From NCBI GenBank assembly GCA_018969565.1, contig JAGWYC010000010.1, positions 1-19,364 on the forward strand: a DNA stretch of 19,364 bases. Reading direction: 5' to 3'. The DNA is from Bacteroidota bacterium (GTDB taxonomy: Bacteria; Bacteroidota; Bacteroidia; NS11-12g; UBA955). The notes below the pieces were generated by a model, which had not been told where the DNA came from, did not search any database, and saw nothing but the letters and a program-made list of their open reading frames with translations. Made by a program: the position numbers and the translations under genes. Shown here one piece after another: positions 1 through 7,586 of this stretch (positions are counted from its first letter, which is position 1; each line of letters starts with the position of its first letter).

Positions 1-1803
1 TCCACTGAAAGATGGGTGGCACTGAATAAACTTCAGCTCAAAGAAGCTTGCCTGGAACTCTGGAGCACCAGCGAATATATTGAAGTTCGCGATTCACTGG
101 TTATTGATGCTACCATGACCAATAACGCACGTAACCGTGGTTTTGGTTTTAATGGTCAACCCGGAGAACAGGGTGGTATGTACATCCTGATGACCGGCGA
201 CAAAAACGGCAACATTGTTTCTAATGGCGCCATGCAGGGTATGTACCATATCAAGATCAACAAAAACACCAGCGCCCTGAAGGTGGTAGTAACCGGAAAC
301 CGTCAGGAAATTGGTTCCAACACCCACTACGTGGACGTAACTCAGGGTATTTTGGAATTCGATGGCAAGCGCAATTGCCGCATCAATGCCAATACTGTTC
401 CTACCGGTTTGATTGTACGCAGCGCAGGCCGTCTGGTTGCTCCTGATAATGACTCTCTGTTCTTCAATGGATGCTGGAATTTCAATAACACCAACTGTTT
501 CAATGCTCAATTGAGTACCGTGGTGCTGGACGGAAAGGGTAATAAGAGCAGCTTTACGCACAACCAGGACACCATTTATTTGAACAACCTCGTACTGCGT
601 ACCAGCGGTGCCACAGCAGGTACACCCGCATCTCTGACATGGAATTTTACCCAGGACCGTCTTTATCTGCGCGGCAACCTCACGACCGATGATACTGCCG
701 GTGCTTATTTAGGTAACCTCCAGTTGTTCATCGAAGGTAACCTTACCGCCAAACAAACTCAGGGCAATACAGGAAACCGTTTCCCCGACAGGGTTTTGTT
801 TGTGGGTACCAACAACCAAACGGTTACCCTGAGCAGCGCAGCTAAGGCCGCTTATGGAAATACCGTTACTTTCAATAAGCCCAGTGGCAGTGTAACCCTG
901 AATTCCGTAATGGAAGTGCGTGATGTAACCTTCACTTCAGGTCTGGTAAATACCACTTCGACCAATAAATTGATTATCAACCGCCCCGACTTTATCCGTG
1001 GTGGTAACGCAAATTCCTATGTCAACGGACCTGTGCGTGTGTTGAACGGTGGTTCCAGTTCCATGTGGAATGCCGGAGCCAATACCACAGGCAATGTGCC
1101 TGTAGGTGCCGGTGGAAATTATCGCCCTATCGCATTCAGCAATGCAGGAAATGATGAATTTGATATCACTTATACCGCTTCAAATGCTAAATCAGGTGAA
1201 ACACTTTCAGCTCCTATTGACGAAATTACCACTACCGATCTGTGGCGTATTGACCACGTGAGCGGAACCAGCAACTATAAGATTAAACTGTTCCTTACCG
1301 GCAAACCCGCAGCATGGAATAATACAGAGGTGCGTATCGCTGCTCAGGCTGATGGAAATGCGCCCTGGTATAATCAGGGTGGTACATACTACAGTTCTGA
1401 TAACATGATCTGGAGCACCAATGTAGATATCACTAAAGGCTTCATGCACTTCACTCATGGACGTGACGTGCCTGCTCCTATGATGCTTGTTAAAGAAGGT
1501 GTGAGCGGACATGAAGTTGCTACGGTGAAGGCTGCATCTAATGAAGTAGCTCCTGCTCCTGCAAACAAAGCGGTACAGTTCAACGTGTATCCAAATCCTG
1601 TTAAAGAACAACTGTTCTTCCAACTGCAGAATGCAGACAAAGGTGTGGTAACACTCAGTGATATGAGCGGCAAAATGCTGGGCATGTTCAATGCTGCTGA
1701 AGTGAAGACCATTGACATGAGTAATCTTACCCCAGGTATGTACCTGGTGAGCTTTACCGATGGTCTGAACAGAATCACCCAGCGTGTGGTGAAGAACCAG
1801 TAA
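1..1803 (+). CDS. T9SS-exported surface protein, 3' part (5' end outside window)
   Basis: The frame is open from the first base, so this is the C-terminal ~600 residues of a longer protein; the GTG at 16 is not a convincing start. The visible part is rich in Asn, Thr, Gly and Ser and in alternating beta-strand patterns, as in the repetitive or beta-helical passenger regions of large Bacteroidota surface proteins. A typical SYVNGPVRV stretch is encoded near 1015-1041. The last ~75 residues (from about 1570) form a T9SS type A sorting domain: a YPNPV core, then strands ending in LTPGMYLVSF and a short basic tail. Such domains are known to direct Sec-exported cargo through the outer membrane and are then removed. 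The passenger function is unknown to me; adhesion or matrix roles are only possibilities. A strong terminator follows the stop codon. Confidence 0.85.
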   Translation, partial: STERWVALNKLQLKEACLELWSTSEYIEVRDSLVIDATMTNNARNRGFGFNGQPGEQGGMYILMTGDKNGNIVSNGAMQGMYHIKINKNTSALKVVVTGNRQEIGSNTHYVDVTQGILEFDGKRNCRINANTVPTGLIVRSAGRLVAPDNDSLFFNGCWNFNNTNCFNAQLSTVVLDGKGNKSSFTHNQDTIYLNNLVLRTSGATAGTPASLTWNFTQDRLYLRGNLTTDDTAGAYLGNLQLFIEGNLTAKQTQGNTGNRFPDRVLFVGTNNQTVTLSSAAKAAYGNTVTFNKPSGSVTLNSVMEVRDVTFTSGLVNTTSTNKLIINRPDFIRGGNANSYVNGPVRVLNGGSSSMWNAGANTTGNVPVGAGGNYRPIAFSNAGNDEFDITYTASNAKSGETLSAPIDEITTTDLWRIDHVSGTSNYKIKLFLTGKPAAWNNTEVRIAAQADGNAPWYNQGGTYYSSDNMIWSTNVDITKGFMHFTHGRDVPAPMMLVKEGVSGHEVATVKAASNEVAPAPANKAVQFNVYPNPVKEQLFFQLQNADKGVVTLSDMSGKMLGMFNAAEVKTIDMSNLTPGMYLVSFTDGLNRITQRVVKNQ

Positions 1804-1826
1804 GTATATTTCAAAGCGAATTGTTG

Positions 1827-1855
1827 AAAAACCCCGGCCATGCCGGGGTTTTTTT
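1827..1855 (+). terminator. Intrinsic terminator
   Basis: A 7-bp GC stem (CCCCGGC / GCCGGGG, 1832-1838 and 1842-1848) with a CAT loop is extended by an A-tract on the left and a T-tract on the right. It lies 23 nt after the stop of the T9SS cargo gene. The flanking A and T tracts would allow some function in both directions. Confidence 0.9.
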
Positions 1856-1914
1856 ATTTCACCGACATGGAATTCAGGTATAGCATATCACCTGTTTTTA
1901 TGCCCCCTTTTTCT

Positions 1915-1922
1915 GAACTTTG
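1915..1922 (+). promoter_or_regulatory. Candidate -7 element for the ALDH operon
   Basis: GAACTTTG matches the Bacteroidota -7 consensus TAnnTTTG at five of the six fixed positions and ends 6 nt before the ATG at 1929. No convincing -33 TTG at the usual spacing was seen. If used, the mRNA leader would be only a few nucleotides long. Confidence 0.4.
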
Positions 1923-1928
1923 CACAGC

Positions 1929-3479
1929 ATGTCTATCAAAGTAAAATCTGAACATATCCTGAAAAGTCTGCATGTTCCTGCCAGGGCGGAAAGTGTATGT
2001 ACCGGCAGCAACTGGATTACCGCAGTAGGTTCCATTGAACGCGATATCATCAGTCCGGTTGACGGTAAGAAAATTGGCAGTGTGGTATTTGCTACCGACA
2101 CAGAATATGAAGCGGTGCTGAAACGCTCGGTGCAGGCTGCGGAAATCTGGAAACAGTTTCCGGCTCCGCGCAGAGGTGAGGTGGTTCGCCTTATAGGTGA
2201 GCAGTTCAGAGAGCATAAACAGGCGCTGGGTGAACTGGTCAGCCTGGAAATGGGTAAAAGTCTGCAGGAAGGCCTGGGTGAAGTCCAGGAAATGATAGAC
2301 ATCTGTGAATTTGCAGTGGGCCTCAGCAGACAGCTTTATGGACTGACCATGCACAGCGAACGTCCGGGCCATCGAATGTACGAGCAATGGCATCCGCTTG
2401 GTGTTACCGCCGTGATCTCTGCCTTCAACTTTCCGGTAGCCGTATGGAGCTGGAACGCCATGATTTCGGCCATTTGCGGCAACGCTACCATCTGGAAACC
2501 CAGCGAGAAAACCCCGCTCAGTGCCGTAGCTGTGATGAATTTGGTTGCCCGCGTTGTTCGTGAACAGGAACTTCCGGAAGGGATCTTTACGCTGATCAAC
2601 GGTGATGCCCGCATCGGGCAGGCTCTGGCTTCCGATTCCCGGGTAGCCATGATTTCCGCTACAGGAAGTACCCGCATGGGCAAGGCTGTTGCCGAAACAG
2701 TGGCCAAAAGAATGGGTAAATCACTGTTGGAGCTGGGTGGCAACAACGCCATCATCATCACACCCAATGCCGACCTCGACCTGGCGCTGCGCGCCGTGGT
2801 TTTTGGGGCTGTGGGTACTGCCGGACAGCGTTGCACCACCACGCGCAGGGTCATTATCCATGAATCCGTTTATGAAGCCTTTAAAACGCGTCTGCTGAAG
2901 GCATACGCACAGTTGAGTATCGGAAATCCCCTTGACGAGAAAAATCACATTGGCCCCCTGATTGACAAACAAGCTGTGGAAGCCTATGTGCGTGCCCTGA
3001 TTCACCTGAAACAGGAAGGGGGCAACCTGATTTACGGAGGTAAAGTATTTGAAGGTTCCGGATATGAAAGCGGATGCTATGTAGAGCCTGCCATCTGCGA
3101 GGCACAGAACCATTTCAGCATCGTTCAGGAAGAAACCTTCGCGCCTATTCTGTACCTGATGCAGTATCGCGAACTGCATGAAGCCATCGCTATGCAAAAC
3201 GATGTGAAGCAGGGGCTCAGCAGTGCCATCTTCACCCGCGACCTTTCAGAGGCTGAATTGTTTTTATCTGCACAAGGCAGCGACTGCGGTATTGCCAACG
3301 TGAATATCGGCACCAGTGGTGCGGAAATCGGTGGAGCTTTCGGTGGCGAAAAGGAAACCGGTGGTGGCAGAGAAAGCGGCAGCGACAGTTGGAAAGCCTA
3401 CATGCGCAGACAAACCAATACCATCAACTACAGCAAGAACCTGCCGCTGGCCCAGGGAATTCGCTTCGATATTGACTAA
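1929..3479 (+). CDS. Aldehyde dehydrogenase, ALDH7 (antiquitin/AASADH-like)
   Basis: NAD(P)-dependent aldehyde dehydrogenase of 516 residues. The FNFPVAVWSWN, KPSEKTPL, LELGGNN and GQRCTTTRR blocks place it closest to the ALDH7A1 branch, which oxidises alpha-aminoadipic semialdehyde in lysine breakdown. From the ATG at 1929 the catalytic residues fall at Glu268 and Cys302, with the oxyanion Asn near 167, so the active site looks intact. A TTG nine bases upstream is in frame but the ATG is preferred. The protein has no signal peptide and should be cytosolic. No other lysine-catabolism gene is nearby, so the aminoadipate assignment rests on sequence resemblance alone. The next gene starts 15 nt after the stop, which suggests co-transcription with an outer-membrane lipid hydrolase. 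Confidence 0.9.
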   Translation: MSIKVKSEHILKSLHVPARAESVCTGSNWITAVGSIERDIISPVDGKKIGSVVFATDTEYEAVLKRSVQAAEIWKQFPAPRRGEVVRLIGEQFREHKQALGELVSLEMGKSLQEGLGEVQEMIDICEFAVGLSRQLYGLTMHSERPGHRMYEQWHPLGVTAVISAFNFPVAVWSWNAMISAICGNATIWKPSEKTPLSAVAVMNLVARVVREQELPEGIFTLINGDARIGQALASDSRVAMISATGSTRMGKAVAETVAKRMGKSLLELGGNNAIIITPNADLDLALRAVVFGAVGTAGQRCTTTRRVIIHESVYEAFKTRLLKAYAQLSIGNPLDEKNHIGPLIDKQAVEAYVRALIHLKQEGGNLIYGGKVFEGSGYESGCYVEPAICEAQNHFSIVQEETFAPILYLMQYRELHEAIAMQNDVKQGLSSAIFTRDLSEAELFLSAQGSDCGIANVNIGTSGAEIGGAFGGEKETGGGRESGSDSWKAYMRRQTNTINYSKNLPLAQGIRFDID

Positions 3480-3494
3480 ACCCGGACAGGGTAG

Positions 3495-4625
3495 ATGAAA
3501 CTTAAGCTCCACTTGCTGTTGTGCTGCTGGGCAGGATCACTTGCCGCCCAGCATGATCGCGGTATGCAGGTGCAAAGCTATGGGGGCTTCGTATTCCCAC
3601 ACCATGAGGAAATGAAGCGTCAGGAACAACACGTTGTAGGTCTGGAAGCATCCTGGTATGCCAAGGGAACAGGCTATAAGGGCATGGACCGGCATTTCTG
3701 GAACCCACGGCTCGGAGGAGGTCTGCTATTCCTCAGAATGGGCGATTCGCTCAACGGCATCGCGCTCGGCCCGCACGGATTCATTGAATTTAATCTGAAG
3801 GAGCGCAGCCACAGCGTTACCACCATGCGCTGTGCAGGCGGCATTGGCTACTTCTCACGTCCGTTCAGTATGGATAATAACCTGCGCAACCGGGCTAATG
3901 GCACCCGACTCAATGGCTTAATGCAATTGCAGATTACCCGCAGGCAATATCTGGGGAAGAATACAGAGGCATCTTTGGGCCTGGGAATCACGCATTACTC
4001 CAATGGCAACTGGAAATTCCCCAATTGGGGCATCAATATGCTGCTGGGTCATGTGGGCTTAGCCTGGTTCTTCAATAATGCCCCGGCGAATCGTCCGGCC
4101 TGGCCCCGATTTAACGCTGATACACCCTGTCTTCGCGGCTTCTGGAATGTTTCTGTGCGCACCGGTCGCAGGCAGATTGCTATTGATGATAACCGAACGT
4201 TTACCATGTTCATGGGCGAAGTGGTCTATCATCATCCACAAAGCAGAAGCCGATTATGGCGCATGGGCGTGAATTACTTTTTTGACCCGATTTACCCCTA
4301 CATCAAGTTTGGTCCCTGGCCCGTCAGAAACCGTTCCTTTGGCTCGGTTTCGGAAGTTTCCTTACTGTTTGGTCATGAATATCGCGTTGGTCGTTTGGGC
4401 ATCATTGCAGATGGAGGTCTATATCTGTATCGCCCCACCGACAGCAAGCGCAAATACTACGAGGCAGTGGGTTTTAAATACTATCTGAACCCCAATGTGG
4501 TACTCATGAGCCGCTTGAGGGTGCATCTGTTTACGGCTGATTATATGGAATGGGGCGTGGGATTTAATCTGCCCGATAAGAATATTCGTAAGCCTTTGTT
4601 TAAGAAGGAATTTGTGCTGTTCTGA
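3495..4625 (+). CDS. Acyloxyacyl hydrolase / PagL-like lipid A deacylase family protein
   Basis: A 376-residue exported protein. Residues 1-18 form a signal peptide ending ...SLAAQ, and the rest alternates aromatic beta-strands as in an outer-membrane barrel. The key block is THYSNGNWKFPNWGIN (residues 166-181). In it, His167 and Ser169 fit the catalytic His-x-Ser of the lipid A 3-O-deacylase (PagL) family, and the PNxGIN motif is characteristic of Bacteroidota 'acyloxyacyl hydrolase' proteins. Family members remove an ester-linked acyl chain from lipid A. At 376 residues this is much longer than classical PagL (~150-190), with about 160 residues before and 190 after the motif. It lies 15 nt after the ALDH gene and 3 nt before the next gene, so it is probably the middle of an operon. 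Activity on lipid A is inferred. Confidence 0.72.
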   Translation: MKLKLHLLLCCWAGSLAAQHDRGMQVQSYGGFVFPHHEEMKRQEQHVVGLEASWYAKGTGYKGMDRHFWNPRLGGGLLFLRMGDSLNGIALGPHGFIEFNLKERSHSVTTMRCAGGIGYFSRPFSMDNNLRNRANGTRLNGLMQLQITRRQYLGKNTEASLGLGITHYSNGNWKFPNWGINMLLGHVGLAWFFNNAPANRPAWPRFNADTPCLRGFWNVSVRTGRRQIAIDDNRTFTMFMGEVVYHHPQSRSRLWRMGVNYFFDPIYPYIKFGPWPVRNRSFGSVSEVSLLFGHEYRVGRLGIIADGGLYLYRPTDSKRKYYEAVGFKYYLNPNVVLMSRLRVHLFTADYMEWGVGFNLPDKNIRKPLFKKEFVLF

Positions 4626-4628
4626 GCC

Positions 4629-5273
4629 ATGACTGCCAAAACAAAAACTGCCCTGCTGGCCGGTGCCAGCGGTGTTACCGGAGCAGCCCTGCTGCAATTG
4701 CTGTTGCAACATCCAGATTATCACAGGGTTATTGTATTGGTCAGGAAGAAGCTGGATTTGTCGCATGAAAAGCTGGAACAGCGGATTGTTGATTATGACA
4801 ATCCGGAACAGTTGCGCATCCCCTGTGATGAAGTGTTCTGTTGTTTGGGAAGCACCATGGCCAAGGCGGGAAGCAAGGAACAGTTCTTCAAGGTGGATCA
4901 CGACTATGTGCTTACGCTGGCGCGGGAATCAAAATCCGCCGGAGCCCGGGCCATGTTTGTGGTTTCGGCGGTGGGTGCTGATGAGCGTTCGCTGTTTTTT
5001 TACAACCGCGTCAAGGGTGAAATGGAGCGTGACCTTGCTGCCCTTGACTTTGAACGGCTGTGCATCTTCAGGCCCGGATTGCTCCTGGGCAAACGCGAAG
5101 AACGCCGTCGGGGAGAAGCCTTTGCCAAGGCGGTGTACGGCATCATCAATCCGATACTGCCCGCGGCCTGGAAAGGAATTCATCCGGAGCAGGTAGCGAA
5201 GGCCATGATACAAGCGGCGAACCAAGAGATAAGCGGGAAACTGCACATCGTGGCTAACCGGGAAATGGTTTAA
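4629..5273 (+). CDS. TIP30/HTATIP2-like NAD(P)-binding Rossmann protein
   Basis: A 214-residue atypical short-chain dehydrogenase. The nucleotide-binding GASGVTG lies at residues 12-18. CCLGST (71-76), KAGS and FFKVDHDYV follow, then a YNRVK (YxxxK) catalytic-type pair at 125-129 and FRPG at 147-150. This order matches the HTATIP2/TIP30 family and its bacterial homologues, cytosolic NAD(P)H-binding proteins of mostly unknown substrate. The start ATG lies 3 nt after the preceding stop, so translation is probably coupled and the gene closes the operon. No strong terminator is visible downstream. Confidence 0.8.
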   Translation: MTAKTKTALLAGASGVTGAALLQLLLQHPDYHRVIVLVRKKLDLSHEKLEQRIVDYDNPEQLRIPCDEVFCCLGSTMAKAGSKEQFFKVDHDYVLTLARESKSAGARAMFVVSAVGADERSLFFYNRVKGEMERDLAALDFERLCIFRPGLLLGKREERRRGEAFAKAVYGIINPILPAAWKGIHPEQVAKAMIQAANQEISGKLHIVANREMV

Positions 5274-5400
5274 ATAAATGGTCTATACATTCAGGAATTA
5301 AGCAAGGCTGCTCATTCAATGGAGTACCTGTTGTTTATCATCGGGGACTTTTTTATTTCCAAAGAATTTCTATCACTGTAATTACCTAATTGAAAAACCA

Positions 5401-6045
5401 ATGAACAAAACTTCACTGAAATTCGGTCTGATGATGCTGGCAGCAGCCTCTCTGGCTTCCTGCACCATGCAAAAGCGCTACCACAACAGCGGCTGGAATG
5501 TAGAAATGAGTCTCTTCAAGAAAAACCAAAAATCAGCGCCTGTTGCTAAGCCAGAGGCACGTGTTGCTGCGCAACAGGCTCCTGTGAAACAGGTTGAAGC
5601 ACCGGCAGCAGTTGCAACTACGGTGGTGGAAGCACCGGCATTGGTAACAACCGTAACTGCTCCTGTAAACGCTCAGACAAATGCCCCAACCGTAACAGTG
5701 GCTCAGGTAGCCAAAACAACTGTGAAGAACCGCGCTGTGGCCCCTGTTCGTGCTTTTGCTTCAGTAAGTACTGATGCTGCAAAAAGCGTGAAGCAGGAGT
5801 ACAACGCACCTGCTCAAAAACAGACTGCTACAGCTACAGCAGCAGGTGGAAAGAGCTGGCTCGTAGCATTATTGCTGGCGTTATTCCTGGGAGGTCTGGG
5901 TATTCACCGTTTTTACCTGGGTTATACCTGGCAGGGTGTGGTTCAACTGTTGACCGGTGGTGGGTTTATCATCTGGGCATTGATTGATTTGATCCGAATC
6001 ATCGTCCGCGACCTCGGCCCTAAAGATGGAGATTACATAGACTAA
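5401..6045 (+). CDS. TM2-domain lipoprotein
   Basis: A 214-residue protein with an unusual combination of parts. Residues 1-21 form a signal peptide with lipobox LASC (Cys21), followed by a QKRYHNSGWNVEMSLFKK segment that resembles the N-terminal motif of other Bacteroidota lipoproteins. Residues ~40-148 are an Ala/Val/Thr/Pro/Gln-rich linker. From residue ~152 there is a TM2 domain (two transmembrane helices joined by the typical GGLGIHRFYLG turn), then an acidic tail. A lipidated N-terminus and a membrane-embedded C-terminus together imply an inner-membrane protein with a linker crossing part of the periplasm. Its function is unknown. It stands alone between a 127-nt upstream gap and its own terminator. 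Confidence 0.85.
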   Translation: MNKTSLKFGLMMLAAASLASCTMQKRYHNSGWNVEMSLFKKNQKSAPVAKPEARVAAQQAPVKQVEAPAAVATTVVEAPALVTTVTAPVNAQTNAPTVTVAQVAKTTVKNRAVAPVRAFASVSTDAAKSVKQEYNAPAQKQTATATAAGGKSWLVALLLALFLGGLGIHRFYLGYTWQGVVQLLTGGGFIIWALIDLIRIIVRDLGPKDGDYID

Positions 6046-6073
6046 TCAATAGTCTTTAGCAGAATGAATTGGG

Positions 6074-6101
6074 AAGCCGGCGATGAGCCGGCTTTCTTTT
6101 T
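6074..6101 (+). terminator. Intrinsic terminator after the TM2 lipoprotein
   Basis: An 8-bp stem AAGCCGGC / GCCGGCTT (6074-6081 and 6087-6094) with a GATGA loop runs into a T-rich tract. The loop contains an in-frame ATG for the next gene (6083). A start inside a terminator hairpin is unlikely, which supports the downstream GTG at 6122. Confidence 0.85.
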
Positions 6102-6109
6102 GTCGGCGC

Positions 6110-6117
6110 TACCTTTG
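6110..6117 (+). promoter_or_regulatory. -7 promoter element (TACCTTTG)
   Basis: A perfect TAnnTTTG match, followed by C as is common in Bacteroidota, sits 9 nt beyond the terminator and 4 nt before the GTG at 6122. The expected transcription start is therefore at or next to the start codon. No clear -33 TTG was found at normal spacing. Confidence 0.6.
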
Positions 6118-6121
6118 CCCT

Positions 6122-7021
6122 GTGTCTCAAGCCCGTTCCCAAGCCCTGATCCGCCTGCACCTTGCCGTGTTGCTCTGGGGCTTTACGGCCGTGCTGGGTA
6201 AACTGATTTCCTACGGAAGTTTTAACCTGGTATGGCACCGCATGTTCCTCACCACCCTCATTTACCTGTTTATGCCGGCGGTATGGAGGGGGTTCCGCAC
6301 GCTGAACTTCAGCCAGGTGCGTGTATTTGCCGGTATTGGAGTACTGATAGCATTGCATTGGGTCACCTTCTACGGAAGCATTAAAATCGGAAATAGTATA
6401 TCGCTGGCGCTGGGCTGCTTTGGCGCGGTGAGTTTCTTTGCGGCCATTCTGGAGCCGCTCATCGTAGGCACGCCCTTCCGGAAGCAGGAACTGCTGCTGG
6501 GTGTTCTGGTGCTGCTGGGCCTGGCCCTCATATATCAGGCACGTCCACGTGAACAGGTAGCGGAGGCAAATTTTATGGCGGCGGCAGGGGTGGGCATCAT
6601 TTCTGCCTTCCTGGCTGCCTTGTTCAGCGTACTCAATAAGAAATACCTGAGCGCCCACAGTACCCTGAGTGTGTCCACCATGGAGCTGGGTTCCGGTTTC
6701 CTGTTTTTAAGTTTGCTGCTGCCCTGGCTGGTGACCCCGGGTTTTGTCTGGATACCACAGGGTATGGACATCCTCTGGGATATCCTGCTGGCGTTGGTAT
6801 GCACCAATCTCGCTTTTTTTCTGGGTACCGATGCCCTGAAACATGTTTCTGCCTTTACAGCTAACCTGGCGGTGAACCTGGAGCCGGTGTACGGAATCCT
6901 TTTTGCAGCATTCCTGTTTAAAGAATACGAAGTACTGAATATGTGGTTTTATGCCGGTGCAGGGATTATCCTGCTGTCGGTCATCCTGCAACCCATTCTG
7001 AAGAAATATGCTGACCATTGA
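6122..7021 (+). CDS. EamA-family (DMT) transporter
   Basis: An integral inner-membrane protein of 299 residues from GTG 6122, with about ten hydrophobic helices arranged as two EamA repeats. The first repeat opens RLHLAVLLWGFTAVLGKLIS; the second begins around the segment encoded near 6585. This is the drug/metabolite transporter superfamily layout, in which each repeat has five helices and the substrate is usually a small metabolite or amino acid; the substrate here cannot be told. An ATG at 6083 is in frame but lies inside the preceding terminator hairpin and upstream of the TACCTTTG element, so GTG 6122 is preferred. The 3' end overlaps the nitroreductase gene by 14 nt, implying coupled translation. 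Confidence 0.85.
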   Translation: MSQARSQALIRLHLAVLLWGFTAVLGKLISYGSFNLVWHRMFLTTLIYLFMPAVWRGFRTLNFSQVRVFAGIGVLIALHWVTFYGSIKIGNSISLALGCFGAVSFFAAILEPLIVGTPFRKQELLLGVLVLLGLALIYQARPREQVAEANFMAAAGVGIISAFLAALFSVLNKKYLSAHSTLSVSTMELGSGFLFLSLLLPWLVTPGFVWIPQGMDILWDILLALVCTNLAFFLGTDALKHVSAFTANLAVNLEPVYGILFAAFLFKEYEVLNMWFYAGAGIILLSVILQPILKKYADH

Positions 7022-7580
7022 CCAGATTATCCACCAGCGCAGAAGTCATTTCCTGGCCGATTTCAGCGGAGAAAAACTCCCGGATTCACTGATTCACCGA
7101 TTGCTGGAAAACGCGCATCAGGCACCTTCGCATAAGGCTACCTTTCCCTGGCGCTTTTGCGTGTTCAGCGGACCTGCCCTGGAGCGGCTTAGCCTGGAAA
7201 TGGTGCATTGGCAGGAGCAACAAGCTGATGCTTCATCGTTTAGCCCGGAGAAACGCGCCAAATTGCTTAGCTACCCTGAGAAGTTGAGCCATGTCATAGG
7301 CTTGGGTGTTCATCAGAGCGGTAAAGTGCCGGCCTGGGAGGAAGATGCGGCCCTGGCTATGGCGGTTCAGAACATCTACCTGACCTTAGCTTCCGAGCCT
7401 CATGCAGCCGGGTACTGGAGCACGGGCAATGGCACCGGTTCAGAAATCATGCGACAACTATGTGGATTTGATGAACACACCCTGCACCGTGGCTGGTTTC
7501 TGCTGGGGCATGTGGAAAGCAAGCGTACTAAAGCGGGCAGGCCTCCGTTGGAGCAGGTGATTTTAGAAATCAATCGTTGA
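7008..7580 (+). CDS. Nitroreductase family protein, YdjA-like
   Basis: A 190-residue FMN-dependent nitroreductase-fold protein. The RRS at residues 11-13 is the usual FMN-phosphate contact. The blocks APSHKATFPWRFCVFSG, KVPAWEEDAALAMAVQN and GYWSTGNG align with the small YdjA-type subfamily (~180-190 residues), including its conserved HK after the AP pair. These enzymes are cytosolic NAD(P)H oxidoreductases of uncertain natural substrate. The ATG lies inside the EamA gene, 14 nt before that gene's stop, so the two are almost certainly co-expressed. Its stop is only 6 nt from the stop of the converging gene, and no clear terminator is seen between them. Confidence 0.85.
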   Translation: MLTIDQIIHQRRSHFLADFSGEKLPDSLIHRLLENAHQAPSHKATFPWRFCVFSGPALERLSLEMVHWQEQQADASSFSPEKRAKLLSYPEKLSHVIGLGVHQSGKVPAWEEDAALAMAVQNIYLTLASEPHAAGYWSTGNGTGSEIMRQLCGFDEHTLHRGWFLLGHVESKRTKAGRPPLEQVILEINR

Positions 7581-7586
7581 TTCGGG

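Noticed and set aside
94..561. Minus-strand frame opposite the first T9SS cargo gene
   Set aside because: Its composition is that of a shadow of the Asn/Thr-rich coding strand, with no recognisable motif.
6083..6121. ATG 6083 as start of the EamA transporter
   Set aside because: It lies in the loop of the terminator hairpin and upstream of the TACCTTTG element; GTG 6122 gives a normal transporter N-terminus.
7567..7582. Inverted repeat AATCAA-TCG-TTGATT at the nitroreductase stop as a terminator
   Set aside because: The stem is only six weak base pairs with no following T-tract; not enough to call.
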